Origin: Meandrina meandrites
Taxonomy: Eukaryota > Cnidaria > Anthozoa > Scleractinia > Meandrinidae
DNA length: 64,000 nt
Direction: 5' to 3'
Assembly: GCA_963693305.1 (NCBI GenBank)
Contig: OY855903.1
Span: 35,327,251 to 35,391,250, forward strand
Shown: positions 33,370-43,440 of the stretch, in pieces
Layout of the letters: the number at the start of each line of letters is the position of its first letter
Position numbering within the stretch: position 1 is the stretch's first letter
Program-made: the position numbers and the translations under genes
Notes under the pieces: generated by a model
Seen by the model: the letters and a program-made list of their open reading frames with translations, nothing else
Told to the model about the DNA's origin: nothing
The model's database searches: none

Positions 33370-34560
33370 CCTCCCCCTGAAATCATTTAGGTAAATGTAG
33401 ATCTCTGATTTACCCTGTTTGTTTTTTTCTCTACTGAAATCTGAGAAGAGTGTGGCTGCCATGCAAGGCTGTTTATTCTCTTCAGATTTTACTTTTTACT
33501 GTTTTCTTACGATGTGTTATTTTACAGTTGTTTATATTTTCATCTTTTGTTATTATCATATTTTACTCTGAAGTGTTGTGAACTTTAGGAACTAAAAAAA
33601 ATATTATTATTGTAATTATTATTGTTATCATTATCAAAAGTGCCAAGTGAGTTTTTGTATTTTTTCTTCATTACTTTAGTGTTTAATTTTGTGCTCTGTT
33701 TTGAAGGTATCAAATGCCAAGTTTTGGAGCTGTATACTTTCAAAGTACCTGAAACAAAATGATTTAGCAAATTACCTAACTTTGTCAGTTCCACTTTGGT
33801 CTTCCTCTATTTGCTCATCAAGTGTTTCATTTAAAACCTCAGCAGGTGGGGGGGGGGGGGGGGGGGGTGCACTTGAGAAGTCATGATCATGACAGCAACT
33901 GTCATGCAATTCTTGCATTTAGAATGTTGCATCATGATCAGGTCCTGCCATGACAAACTGATCCACAAATGCACCAATGACCTCGTCAAAGTACTCTCTT
34001 TTTCTTGCAGTTGCCATGTGAAGAATCCCAGCAGGAGGAGCATTATTTCTTATTGTGTCATTAACATCATGCATCATGAAAAACTCCATGTCTGCTTAAG
34101 TAGGTATGCCTTACCAGTGCTGAGAAAAAACTGCTAAGTTTCTTCAAATGATTTTGTCACCTTGTCTCTAACCGATCCAGACTTGTACAAGAGGTCATAT
34201 ACAAGCCAAATGAAAATAGAAAAATGCCATGTTAAATATAACCTTGACATGTTTAAAACTAATAGATATTAAAGAGTTTTGGAGTTTTTACAACATTTGT
34301 AGAACATGATTTATTTTCTCTCTTGTACCATCATTTAATGTATTATGCTGAAGAACTGATCCCTTAGGGCTTTAGGTGTGTTGAGCCCAAATTATATTAA
34401 CAAGTCATACGCACCAGCAGTACTCCTCTAGTTTGTGTAGTTCTAATACAGTTAAGTACTTTTCGTTTTCTACTAGTGTTAGATGAAGATTGACTTACTC
34501 TGATATCATTCTGTTGTAAATCTTTTTGTTAGGTAATACCTGCAAAAAGGACATCTCCAT
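33370..34560. other. AT-rich interval with a 20-G run
   Basis: Holds a run of 20 G at 33848-33867 and (ATT)-rich stretches at about 33600-33640. No recognised gene. Confidence 0.5.
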
Positions 34561-34561
34561 G

Positions 34562-36182
34562 TGAAAAGGCTCCACTACAAAGCGGCTACAAAGGGGATAA
34601 AGAAATCAAACTTGCAGCTTTTGCCGATGATTTAACAACGTTTTTACGCGACGTCAATTCCCTCGAAAATCTTTCCGCGACTCTTCCTAGATTTGGAATA
34701 TGTTCCGGCTTAAAGCTCAATGCGGAAAAAACTGAAGCTCTATGGTTAGGAACTTGCCACGATAGTGACCAACCCCTTCTCGCTGGCATTGACAAAGTTA
34801 ATAAACCAATTAAAATTTTGGGCGTTCATTTTACTTACGATTTGAAGAAAAAACAAGAGCTCAACTATGATGACACTTTAAGAGCGCTTTCTGAGACTCT
34901 GGCAGGATGGAAATGGCGGAACTTGACTTTATATGGCAAAATTCAGGTCGTAAAGACATTTGTAATACCAAAATTCATGTCTCATGCATCACTCCTGTGC
35001 TCCACGAAAAAAAATAATCAAAGAGCTTAACTCCATTATCTACAGATTTATCTGGAAAGGATGTGACAAAATTAAATGCTTAGCACTAATCAGTAATTAT
35101 AAAAATGGTGGTCTGAGAATGCCTCATATTAAAACTCTTATTGATACCCAACGCATTATTTGTCTTAAAAAATACATTGAGGATTACGATAGCCCATGGA
35201 AACACGTTCTTTCGTTCTTTCTTAAGGACTACGGCAGAAAATTCTTCTTATACTGCAATTTCAATTCTGCCGACCTACCAGACCATCTTCCCAGCTTTTA
35301 CAGGGAATGTCTCAATGTCTGGTCCAAATTAACGGCCAAACCTGTTGAGTGTCGTTACGAAGTCTTGAAACAAATCTTGTGGAACAATCAATTCGTACGC
35401 ATTAACGGCAAACCCGTTTTCTATAAAAGACTATTCTCAAAAGGTATCATTTTCATTTCTGACATTCTGACCAATTATGGCAAGTTAAAGCCTTGGCCCT
35501 CTTTTGCGGCTACTGGGCTTACGTTTATAGATTTTTTCTCACTTCTGGGTATTTTTGACTCCGTTCCTTCTCCATGGACAGACTTAATTAATTCGAATGG
35601 GATTCCTACCGCATCTCACGGCCCACCTGTAATGCAGCATACTCTCTGTTTAAACGGTAAAAGCTTTTCGCTTGATTTGATTAGCTCGAAAAAACTATAC
35701 TGGGAGTTGGTAGAAACGATTCAAGTCTACCCTTCCGCACGACAAAAATATACAACATTATTTAACAATCATGACTTAGATTGGGAAACAATTTATTTAA
35801 TTCCACATGTTGTTACAATCGACACCAATACAAGAATTTTTCAATACAAAATTCTCAATCGGATATTGTACACCAATAAATCTCTATACAAAATGAAAAT
35901 AGTCAGCTCTCCACTCTGTACTCTCTGTCATGCGTCAGAGGAATCTCTCGAGCATCTTTTTTGTTATTGCAAACATAACATAGCCTTTTGGAAGTCGGTT
36001 GTTCTCTGGCTGAAATCCATAGACATAGATATTGATTTTTTAAATGATTACGATATAATTTTTGGCCTAGTTCAAAAGAATCTCAATTGGACCCTTCTAA
36101 ACCATATTATTATTATTGGTAAACAGGTTATTTATACCAACCGGCTTTGTGCAAGATAATGCAATGTAATGTAATGTCAGTA
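34562..36182 (+). mobile_element. LINE (L1/Tx1-like), 5'-truncated within reverse transcriptase
   Basis: Coding starts inside the reverse transcriptase at the catalytic AAFADDLTTFLR (about 34616) and runs through the thumb, with a one-base frame change at an A8 run near 35010. It then continues open to 36159 as 391 codons with IIYRFIWKG and the C-terminal CTLCHASEESLEHLFCYC segment. Abrupt 5' loss is typical of target-primed reverse transcription. It is related to, but not the same copy as, the LINE end at 28.4-29.5 kb. Confidence 0.85.
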
Positions 36183-36208
36183 AAAGTTTTTTAATGTAAT
36201 TTATAAAA

Positions 36209-36350
36209 TCATCGAGAAATTGCGCGCGCTGTGATTGGCCAGTTCGAGTTCATTATAGCTCCATAAAGCATGCTGCTTACGTCACGCGTGTGCTTTATGG
36301 AGTTATAATGCACGCTGCTTACGTCACAAGTTTTAGCGCGTGCAATTTCT
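36209..36350. mobile_element. MITE with nested hairpins
   Basis: Outer arms AAATTGCGCGCGCT (36217-36230) and AGCGCGTGCAATTT (36335-36348). Inner arms CATTATAGCTCCATAAAGCA (36251-36270) and its complement (36291-36310). GCTGCTTACGTCAC is also present twice in direct orientation. Confidence 0.7.
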
Positions 36351-36365
36351 TTAACATTTTATAAA

Positions 36366-36553
36366 AGAAATAAAGAACTTGTCCTCGTGCATTGTTGAGT
36401 TATATAAGCACTTGGGAATTTTTAAGAACACTCGAAAAGTGCGAGAAGCACTCGGCTACGCCTCGTGCTTCTCTATGCACTTCTCTCATGTTCTTAAAAA
36501 TTCCCGCGTGCTTATATAACTCAACAATGCACTCGGGCGCGTTTTTTATTTCT
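36366..36553. mobile_element. MITE, long inverted repeat
   Basis: Left arm GTGCATTGTTGAGTTATATA to TTTTTAAGAACA (36387-36430), right arm its complement (36489-36532), two mismatches. Weaker outer pairing AGAAATAAA/TTTATTTCT extends it to 36366-36553. Noncoding. Confidence 0.8.
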
Positions 36554-36842
36554 TTAGTAATGTAGTGTAATGTAAGTAATGTTGAGCATTAAAAAAAACA
36601 AAACACAAAAAAAAAACAAAGGGGCTACAGTGGTCAAATCTGTCTTTGGCAGTGTGACAACCTTTACAGAGACCTTTGGCCCTAGCAAAGTGCACTCTTG
36701 TAAGCTGGTCGACATCGGTTGACCACCAGCGTGAAATGTCGTTTGTTTTGAGCCAAGCAAATCAGCAGTACATGTAGTAATCAGATACTTGATCTTGCTG
36801 CTACCACCAGCACCCTGGTCCAGGTGGGTGTGGACAAAACAT

Positions 36843-36892
36843 GGGGTAGGCCACATGGCCTAGGCCATGGTGTAGGCCATGGCCTACCCCAT
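36843..36892. repeat. TAGGCCATGGCCTA palindrome cluster
   Basis: Several overlapping copies of TAGGCCATGGCCTA-like palindromes form a longer inverted repeat starting GGGGTAGGCCA and ending TGGCCTACCCC. The reverse complement of 36837-36873 matches the LINE 3' end at about 29437-29473, so this may be the trace of a LINE end on the opposite strand. Confidence 0.6.
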
Positions 36893-36899
36893 GGCCTAC

Positions 36900-38150
36900 C
36901 AGTGGTCAGATTTTATATAATTTTTATTTTTTTTATTTTTTTTTATTTTTTTTTTTAACTAAGGCTAGTTAGCAGCTCAAAGGTGACCCTTCATAACTGT
37001 AAACTCTTCTTCCTTTATTTCCGACGCGAGACTTCTTCATGTCAAGGAATAAATGTTACAACTATTCAGAAGTTAAAAGCATGCTTAATTTACCCTTTCT
37101 GTGGAGGTGGCTAAGTTAAAACACTCCCATGGAAGTAACTAATACTGTTACTGTAACCAAACATTATGAAAAATGCCTTAACATGTTACTGCATGTTGTA
37201 CTGTTATATTTTGGGGGCCACATGATTAGGGCTAATCGTATATAACTAGGAGTCTGTCTGTCTAGCTGAAATTTCGGGCATGATTATTTTAAGAACAGTT
37301 TTAAACATTTTCAGACCTCTGATAGGCCTAGCATTACAGAAAGTTTCTTGCAATTTTACTTAATGTGTGCAATAACATGTTGTTCAATATATGTAACATT
37401 TATTCACTGGAGAAGTGTCATTGGAGACGAAACGCATCAAAAATAAACAAAGAGATGTTTACAACCATAAAATGAAGGTTCTCTTTGACTTGATAGTTCT
37501 AGTTAAGAAAAGATAATTACATCTGACCATTCATTCAGATCCATTAATGCCAGTAATATTTTCGGGAGCATCCACTGGAAAAATTGAAGAATGTTCATTC
37601 ACCTTCAATTTCAACCACATGCCAGCAGAAGTTGAAAGCCAGAAGCCAAAACCAAGGAAATGAAGAATAATCATCAGTGAAAATTCTGATTCTGACCAGT
37701 AGTCAACTGGACATAACTGACGGATTTTTGGAAGAATTTTTCGCCTTAAATGTTGTGTCTTTCAAAACAAATTGTGCTGAAAAGTTTTCATTCAGGTGGT
37801 ATTTTACACCTCACAAACAATTGTTTTCATTCAGAGTGTCGTACAGCTTTGCACGATGGGATTGACAGGTGTCTGCCAAATCTTTTTTTGAAAGTCTCTT
37901 TAATCCCAATGTTGCAAAAAAAAAGCTATAAAACATTGCAATAAGACAAAAGTTAAAACCATCACATTTAAAAACTCTAAAAACTGTACAAAACTCTAAA
38001 AAGCCACAACGTTTCGATGTTTACTCAACGTCATTTTCAAGTCAAAATGAATAAGAAAATGTTATTTGAATATAAATGTACAAAACAAATCCTTAGAGAC
38101 TTAAATAAAACACTATTAAATGCAAGAAATATCGCAGTGTCACATAAACA
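36900..38150. other. Interval with retroelement-tail debris
   Basis: A T-rich tract (36915-36957) follows the palindrome. GAAACG-containing motifs at 37407-37440 (+) and about 38007-38040 (-) resemble Penelope-like 3' ends. The latter continues the Penelope fragment at 38153-38416. No gene recognised. Confidence 0.45.
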
Positions 38151-38152
38151 GT

Positions 38153-38416
38153 TTAGCACGAATGGACTCCTTCTGGGTACAACATGATCAATGTTAAGGA
38201 GTCAAACTTTGTTCTACATTTCCTCAAAATCGAGAATTGTTTGTCCTTCAAATCAGACTTCGATAGGCCATGGTCTTCTGCTTTTCTGTGTCTTCCAATT
38301 GCAGAATGTTTATGCTCGCCAGTGCATTGGTGCAAGTGTCGGGTTGTGTACCTGACATAATCTGTGAAATTTGTAGACCACGCACTGATTGTTGACAATT
38401 GGCGGCTTCTTCTCAT
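38153..38416 (-). pseudogene. Penelope-like element, GIY-YIG endonuclease fragment
   Basis: Contains TDYVRYTTRHLHQCTGEHKH, the GIY-YIG-type nuclease core as found at the C terminus of Penelope-like retroelements (usual form YVGYTxRxLxxRxxEH), followed by FSILRKCRTKFDSL. The second Gly of the usual YVGYT is Arg here, so activity is doubtful. The reverse transcriptase part is absent. Downstream 3' sequence (TTGAAAATGACGTTGAGT in coding sense) fits a Penelope-like end. Confidence 0.7.
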
Positions 38417-39200
38417 TCGAGGCGAGGACTTGACCGATCTTTTTTGACTGAAAGACAGGCTTTATTTATACTCCAATTTTGGCGCTCAGATTTTGCATTT
38501 CTCTTTCTACTGAGTTGGCTGATTGTTTATCTTTAAATGGTAGTGGTACCACGATATTAGAGGTGCAATTACTTGCATTGTCAAGTGCAGTATTATTGTC
38601 GATATTGCGTAGAAATTTGAATTCAGACAATCAATGTTCGTGGAGCCGGAAAAGATGCACGCACTTGCCAGAATTAATTCAACAAAGGACCAGTAAGAAA
38701 AGGAATACATTCCTCTATTTTGTTCCTGTCCCTTCTGTCAAGGCTACATCGGACTCCTACTACAAGCAAACAGAATACATTTTTTAAAACCTCTTGATTT
38801 TTGCAAAGAGGTAGCCAGTAACTGTATTTTTGTGTTATATCATCTCCAAGCTGCATATCCCCATTAAAAGAATCTTCATCCTCATCATAGTCTTCAACTG
38901 CATCTATAGTGCTTGTATCACCAACAATAATACAGAACAGCTGCAATCTCGATTCCTGAGTTTGCTGATCAAGAACAACATAAAATGCGAGGAATAAAGA
39001 AACACAGCTTCTCTTTTAAATGTGGGCATTTTCTGCATGGATTTAAGAATTTGATTGTGATTAATGACAGATTTTCGTTAGTTATTTGAGCCAGTATAAA
39101 CACTGTACAAAAGCATCAAGCTTTAGTCAGTAAAGGTTTACCTTGGTAAATGCTCAAGTGTAAACACAACATATAAAAAAATCAGCTGCATATACTGCTT
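38417..39200. other. No gene recognised
   Basis: Open frames 38479-38787 (+) and 38674-38946 (-) overlap each other on opposite strands and have no recognisable domain; the latter has an acidic DEDEDS patch only. I see nothing I can support. Confidence 0.4.
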
Positions 39201-39208
39201 TCATTATT

Positions 39209-39795
39209 TTGAGGGATGGCAAGATACTTCATGAAAAGTGTGGATGCCCTGCTTGTATTGAAGGTCACTGTAATCATGTTTCTGCTATGCTGTTTTTCCT
39301 CCAGGAATTCTGTCAACATTATGCAAAAAATACAGCTTGGACATCCCAACCATGTACTTGGAACACACCAAGCAGGAAAAGAAAAGTAGATAACCTAGAA
39401 CTTAAAGAACTTAACTAGAACTAGATCTTAAAGAAAATTGTCTTCAGATAATGATAAAATCAAGTTGATTGAAAGAGAAACTAGGGACCAATCAATGACT
39501 GAACTGACAATGGCATGCAGCTCGGAAGGTTAGGATTACAGTATCAAAATGTAAATGAGTTGCAAGTATGAAAGAATCAACTTCTCCAATCAGTGCACTA
39601 CAAAAGATATTACATTACAAGCAGCCATTTCAGAATTATTTTATGAAGGAAGATCTTGAAAAAGAACCAGAGATCATCAGTGAATACATCACTGAAATGC
39701 AGAAAGATGGTCACCAAGTAGCCATGACTAAAAGTGGCTTCACTGTTAGTGGAACCCATGAGATTTTGGGATCAAGCCCAGGCCCTAGTTCCTAG
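39209..39795 (+). pseudogene. SWIM zinc finger / YqaJ-type nuclease gene remnant
   Basis: First piece: CGCPACIEGHCNHVSAMLF, a SWIM zinc finger (CxC...CxH), followed by TSQPCTWNTPSRKRKV. Second piece (39568-39795): STSPISALQKILHYKQPFQ, then a Glu-rich segment and SGTHEILGSSP. These resemble the approach to the YqaJ exonuclease core (usual form FLGASPDG) in metazoan proteins combining SWIM and YqaJ domains. The Asp of the PDG motif is not preserved, stops separate the pieces, and the remaining nuclease core is missing. Assignment is from remembered family motifs. Confidence 0.5.
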
Positions 39796-40193
39796 AAAGA
39801 GGATTAAACTATTTCCTGATTAGCAATTAATCAAATAATATAAAAAAGACGTTAACTTATCCTGTCAAAGTTGACTAATGTCACTATATTGTGGTTGATT
39901 GCTTCAGTTCTCATTTTCAACATTGAACGGGGCGCGGGGAAAATTTCCAAGACAAAATGCCCAACGTTGTCTGAGCTCTGTGACGTGACAAAACGTGATG
40001 ATAACACATAAAACGTCAATATGATTGAGCGATGACAAGATAGGCTCGCCCCTTCGATTGACGCAATGACCTATTTTAAGCGAGCTGGTAATTGTTTGTT
40101 ATGTTTTATTTTGGGTGCTTCAACCCTTTAAAAGTAAGCGGACTGAACAAAGTTACTTTCAAAATTGCCGAGAGCAAAGTCAGCGATTCAAGA

Positions 40194-41509
40194 TGGTTTA
40201 CCGACGGAGCATACCGGCCAAAAAGAAAGCATTAGGTAAGGTATCTCCATGAAAGAGAGCACATGACATTGCAAGAAATCGCCCAGGTTTGTGAGATTTC
40301 TACATCATCAGTTCAGAGAATTACAAGTCCAAAACTACCAGATGTACTGAAAAAGAGACGATCATCCGGTGGTCGTAAAAGGAAAATTTCATTGAGACAG
40401 GAAAGATTAATTGTACGCAGTATCCCAGTGCTTAGGGAGAGAGAAGGTTCGTTTAGTTCTAAGCGACTGATGCTGTTCAACGGAATTCTTTTTGTCAGCG
40501 ATCGCATCATTCACCGGCTTTCGAACAGGAACAGCTATAACTACCCCCAAGCTCGCAAAAAAGGTCTAATGAGTAGAGGGATAGGATGAAACGAGTCACC
40601 TTTGCAAGAAACATCCTGAAGAATTACCCGCCCGATATTTGGACGAGCAAGATACAATCCTTGACAGAAGTCTTGGGACGCTTAGGCACTTTTGCCATCA
40701 GTCCCACGGAAATTTATAAGTTCATCCCCTCCCCCCTCTCTCAATGTTGCTGATCGTTCAAATGCTATTATCCCAAGTTGCAACATTGACTGGGGGGAAG
40801 GGGGGTCCTTAGAGTCTTTCAATTCACGAACTATTGAGGGAGAAATCTGTCGTCAACGCATTTCAATGTAATCTGATTAGATTTCCCAAGCTCTTTTGTG
40901 GAGAATTGTAGCGTTTTACTTGGATGGGGTATCTTTCGTGTACAAATCGAACCCGCTGGATCAGGCCCGTGCCCCACACAGCAGGATATGGCACAAAGCA
41001 TCTGAAGGACTTAAACAAGGATGTGTCGCGAAAGGCAGCAAAGCAGGAATGGGTGGTAAACTTGTAAAGATGATTGTCGCAATTAGCTACAACAAGGGCG
41101 TCATCATATGCGAACAGTACGACAAAATGTGTGGAGCTTTCTTTGAAGGGTTCATCGATGAACACTTCAAGTCCATGTTTCACGCAGCGGGAAAAGGAGC
41201 AAGTAGGATTTTCTTGATGGACGGAGATCCTTCTCAGAACAGCGCACGAGCTAAAGGAGCCATGTCTAGAGTAGGTTGAGATCTCCAGAATTAAACGGTT
41301 GCGAAAATGTATTTAATATCGCAGCAGACAAATTGAGGAAAGATGCCTTGGAATGGGCCATTACGCAGGAATCCTATGAACAATTTCGCAATCGAGTGCA
41401 ACAAACTATTGAAGCGATTCCTACAGAGACAATAGATCGAATAATTGAATCAATGAATGGCCATCTCAGACAAATTATAGACAACAAAGGGGAAAAACTC
41501 AAATATTAA
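40194..41509 (+). pseudogene. Tc1/mariner-like (IS630) transposase
   Basis: N-terminal helix-turn-helix (MTLQEIAQVCEISTSSVQRI, from 40263) and a second one with GGRKRKIS and LREREGSFSS (to about 40480). In the DDE core, the first Asp is in FYLDGVSF (about 40923), the second in FLMDGDPSQNS (about 41218), and the third acidic residue in SPELNGCENVFN (about 41285). Frame changes occur near 40235, 40590 and 41275. A GC-skewed insertion of about 150 bp (40700-40860) with CCCCTCCCCCC / GGGGGGAAGGGGGG lies between the DNA-binding and catalytic parts. I could not find convincing terminal repeats. Confidence 0.8.
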
Positions 41510-43440
41510 AGACTATTTGGAAACTTAGGTGAAAAAAAAGGCAACTAAACGTTTCCAAAATAAGTAAGTAGAACAATTGTAGTTATTGGTATTGCTGGTA
41601 ATTATCGTTTATTCGCAAAATGCAAGTTCAATCGCCGTATTTACTGTATACATTGTGTTTCAAGTAAACGCAAATAAAAGCTTAGCTGTTTTGGAATTTT
41701 AGTGCAAACTACATCAGTGCTGGTGGGCTGAATAGGGAAATTATACCTTACACGTCGAAAGGTATGGCAGGTGTACTACCGTGCAAATGTGAGATCTTGA
41801 CATGATTTGTTTTTATTCTTTGATTGCAAATTTGTAAACTGTCAATGTATAAATTAACTCTGTAATTTCATGTGTAATAGAAATTGATGGTGCTCGCCGT
41901 TAAATTGATTGTAATAATTATATTAAGAGGTTCTCCACGGAAGGACCATGCAAAAGGTGCTACAGCTTATATCACGGATGTTGCTCATACTTTGCATACA
42001 GGCATATCTTGACTTAGTATTGACAGATATACTATAAGTTTGGTTCCAGCTCGTTGTTTATGTGTTTTCTAGGGGGGGGGGGGGGGGGTCCCCTTGGGAA
42101 ACCATTTTTGCCTTCAATCAGACATGATTTTTGTGAATGTTTGAATGCCCCGACTTCTTACTGTTTCCACAGCAAATCACTTAAAACCAACTGGGTATAA
42201 TCCAGTGGGCATATACTCTTTAAAAATATAAGTGAAATAGATGCTGCTGTTCTAAATTTATTTTTTCACAGCATGTTCTGAAGAGAACTACGCTAAGAAA
42301 GGAAAATATGCAAATTAGATCTATTTTCAAAATACGTTGTAAAAATCCTCGCAAAGCTTGGCGAGAGCTGGGGCCCATGCTGATGTAGACAGTGCCTTTA
42401 TCTTTTCGAGTTTGAAATTAAAGTTCTGGTTTTCTTCATAGTTTTGGAAAAAATAGCTCTTAAAGTTGACGATCTCTTGCTTATACTGTCATAGTAGGCA
42501 ATATTAGGTTCCAAGGAATATTATGGATATGCCCAATATTTTCGGTAGGATCCTGCCACCAATCCTAATATAAATTCAAGGCTAACCTTTTTAAGTCCTT
42601 CACAATGACCATATTGCACTGTTCTCGTTAGATAAGGTGTCATCCAGGCAAACAACCGCAAGTAATCAAGAGTTGTCGGCGAACGTGAGACTATAGGGTG
42701 CGATCTGCTGTTGATTCTGCAAGATCTGCTGTTAACCTAAAAGCAGTCAATGAAGGCAAAGTAGGTGCTTTGTTCTTATATGCGGCAGTAAAATCGTCGG
42801 TTTGTTATCATATGCTGGATTTGAAGACGATGGCTGTTCGCCACTGTGTATATATAAAATCGCCATATTGACTGCAGAGCCCACGGTAACAACAATTGAT
42901 CTGCGGTAACTAGTACGTTCATGTAATCTACCAAAAAGTGACCCAGAAAGTTCAATATATTTTATATAGCTTAATTTTTTTTCCTTTTGCTTATATGGCT
43001 GTTCGGACAAATTTCCTCTTATCTACGTGAGACAAAATCCTTACGTAAAACTACCCCACGCGTGCATATGCTTTGTTGGAAGCGATAGTTGCCTTCATGG
43101 ACTATTTGCCCTACGATTTAACATAAAATTACTGTAATCTTCCATCGGTAGTGTCTTGTAATGTTAATCGGAACACAACATACTTCGATTAAAAGGCTTG
43201 ACATTACTCATAATACAGAATGTACGCATATTACTTAAACTACTAGATGGGAAGCAACATGAATAAAAAGATTTCGAAACCGCACACTTGAGTTGAAAAG
43301 ATTTTTTTCGCAAAAATACATTTGTTTTGCTAGCGACTAGCTGATCATGAATATTTCACAGGATTCAGGAAGTCCAAGACGCATGCTATTAACATAGGTT
43401 ACAACGCTTCAGCTCTTGAGCTTACAAGTGTCTCAATGTG
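41510..43440. other. AT-rich interval without recognised genes
   Basis: Contains a run of 17 G at 42072-42088 and no credible coding stretch. It lies downstream of the multi-exon gene that follows on the - strand. Confidence 0.5.

Noticed and set aside
34586..34795. Antisense frame at the LINE 5' end
   Set aside because: Overlaps the FADD-containing reverse transcriptase on +; shadow.
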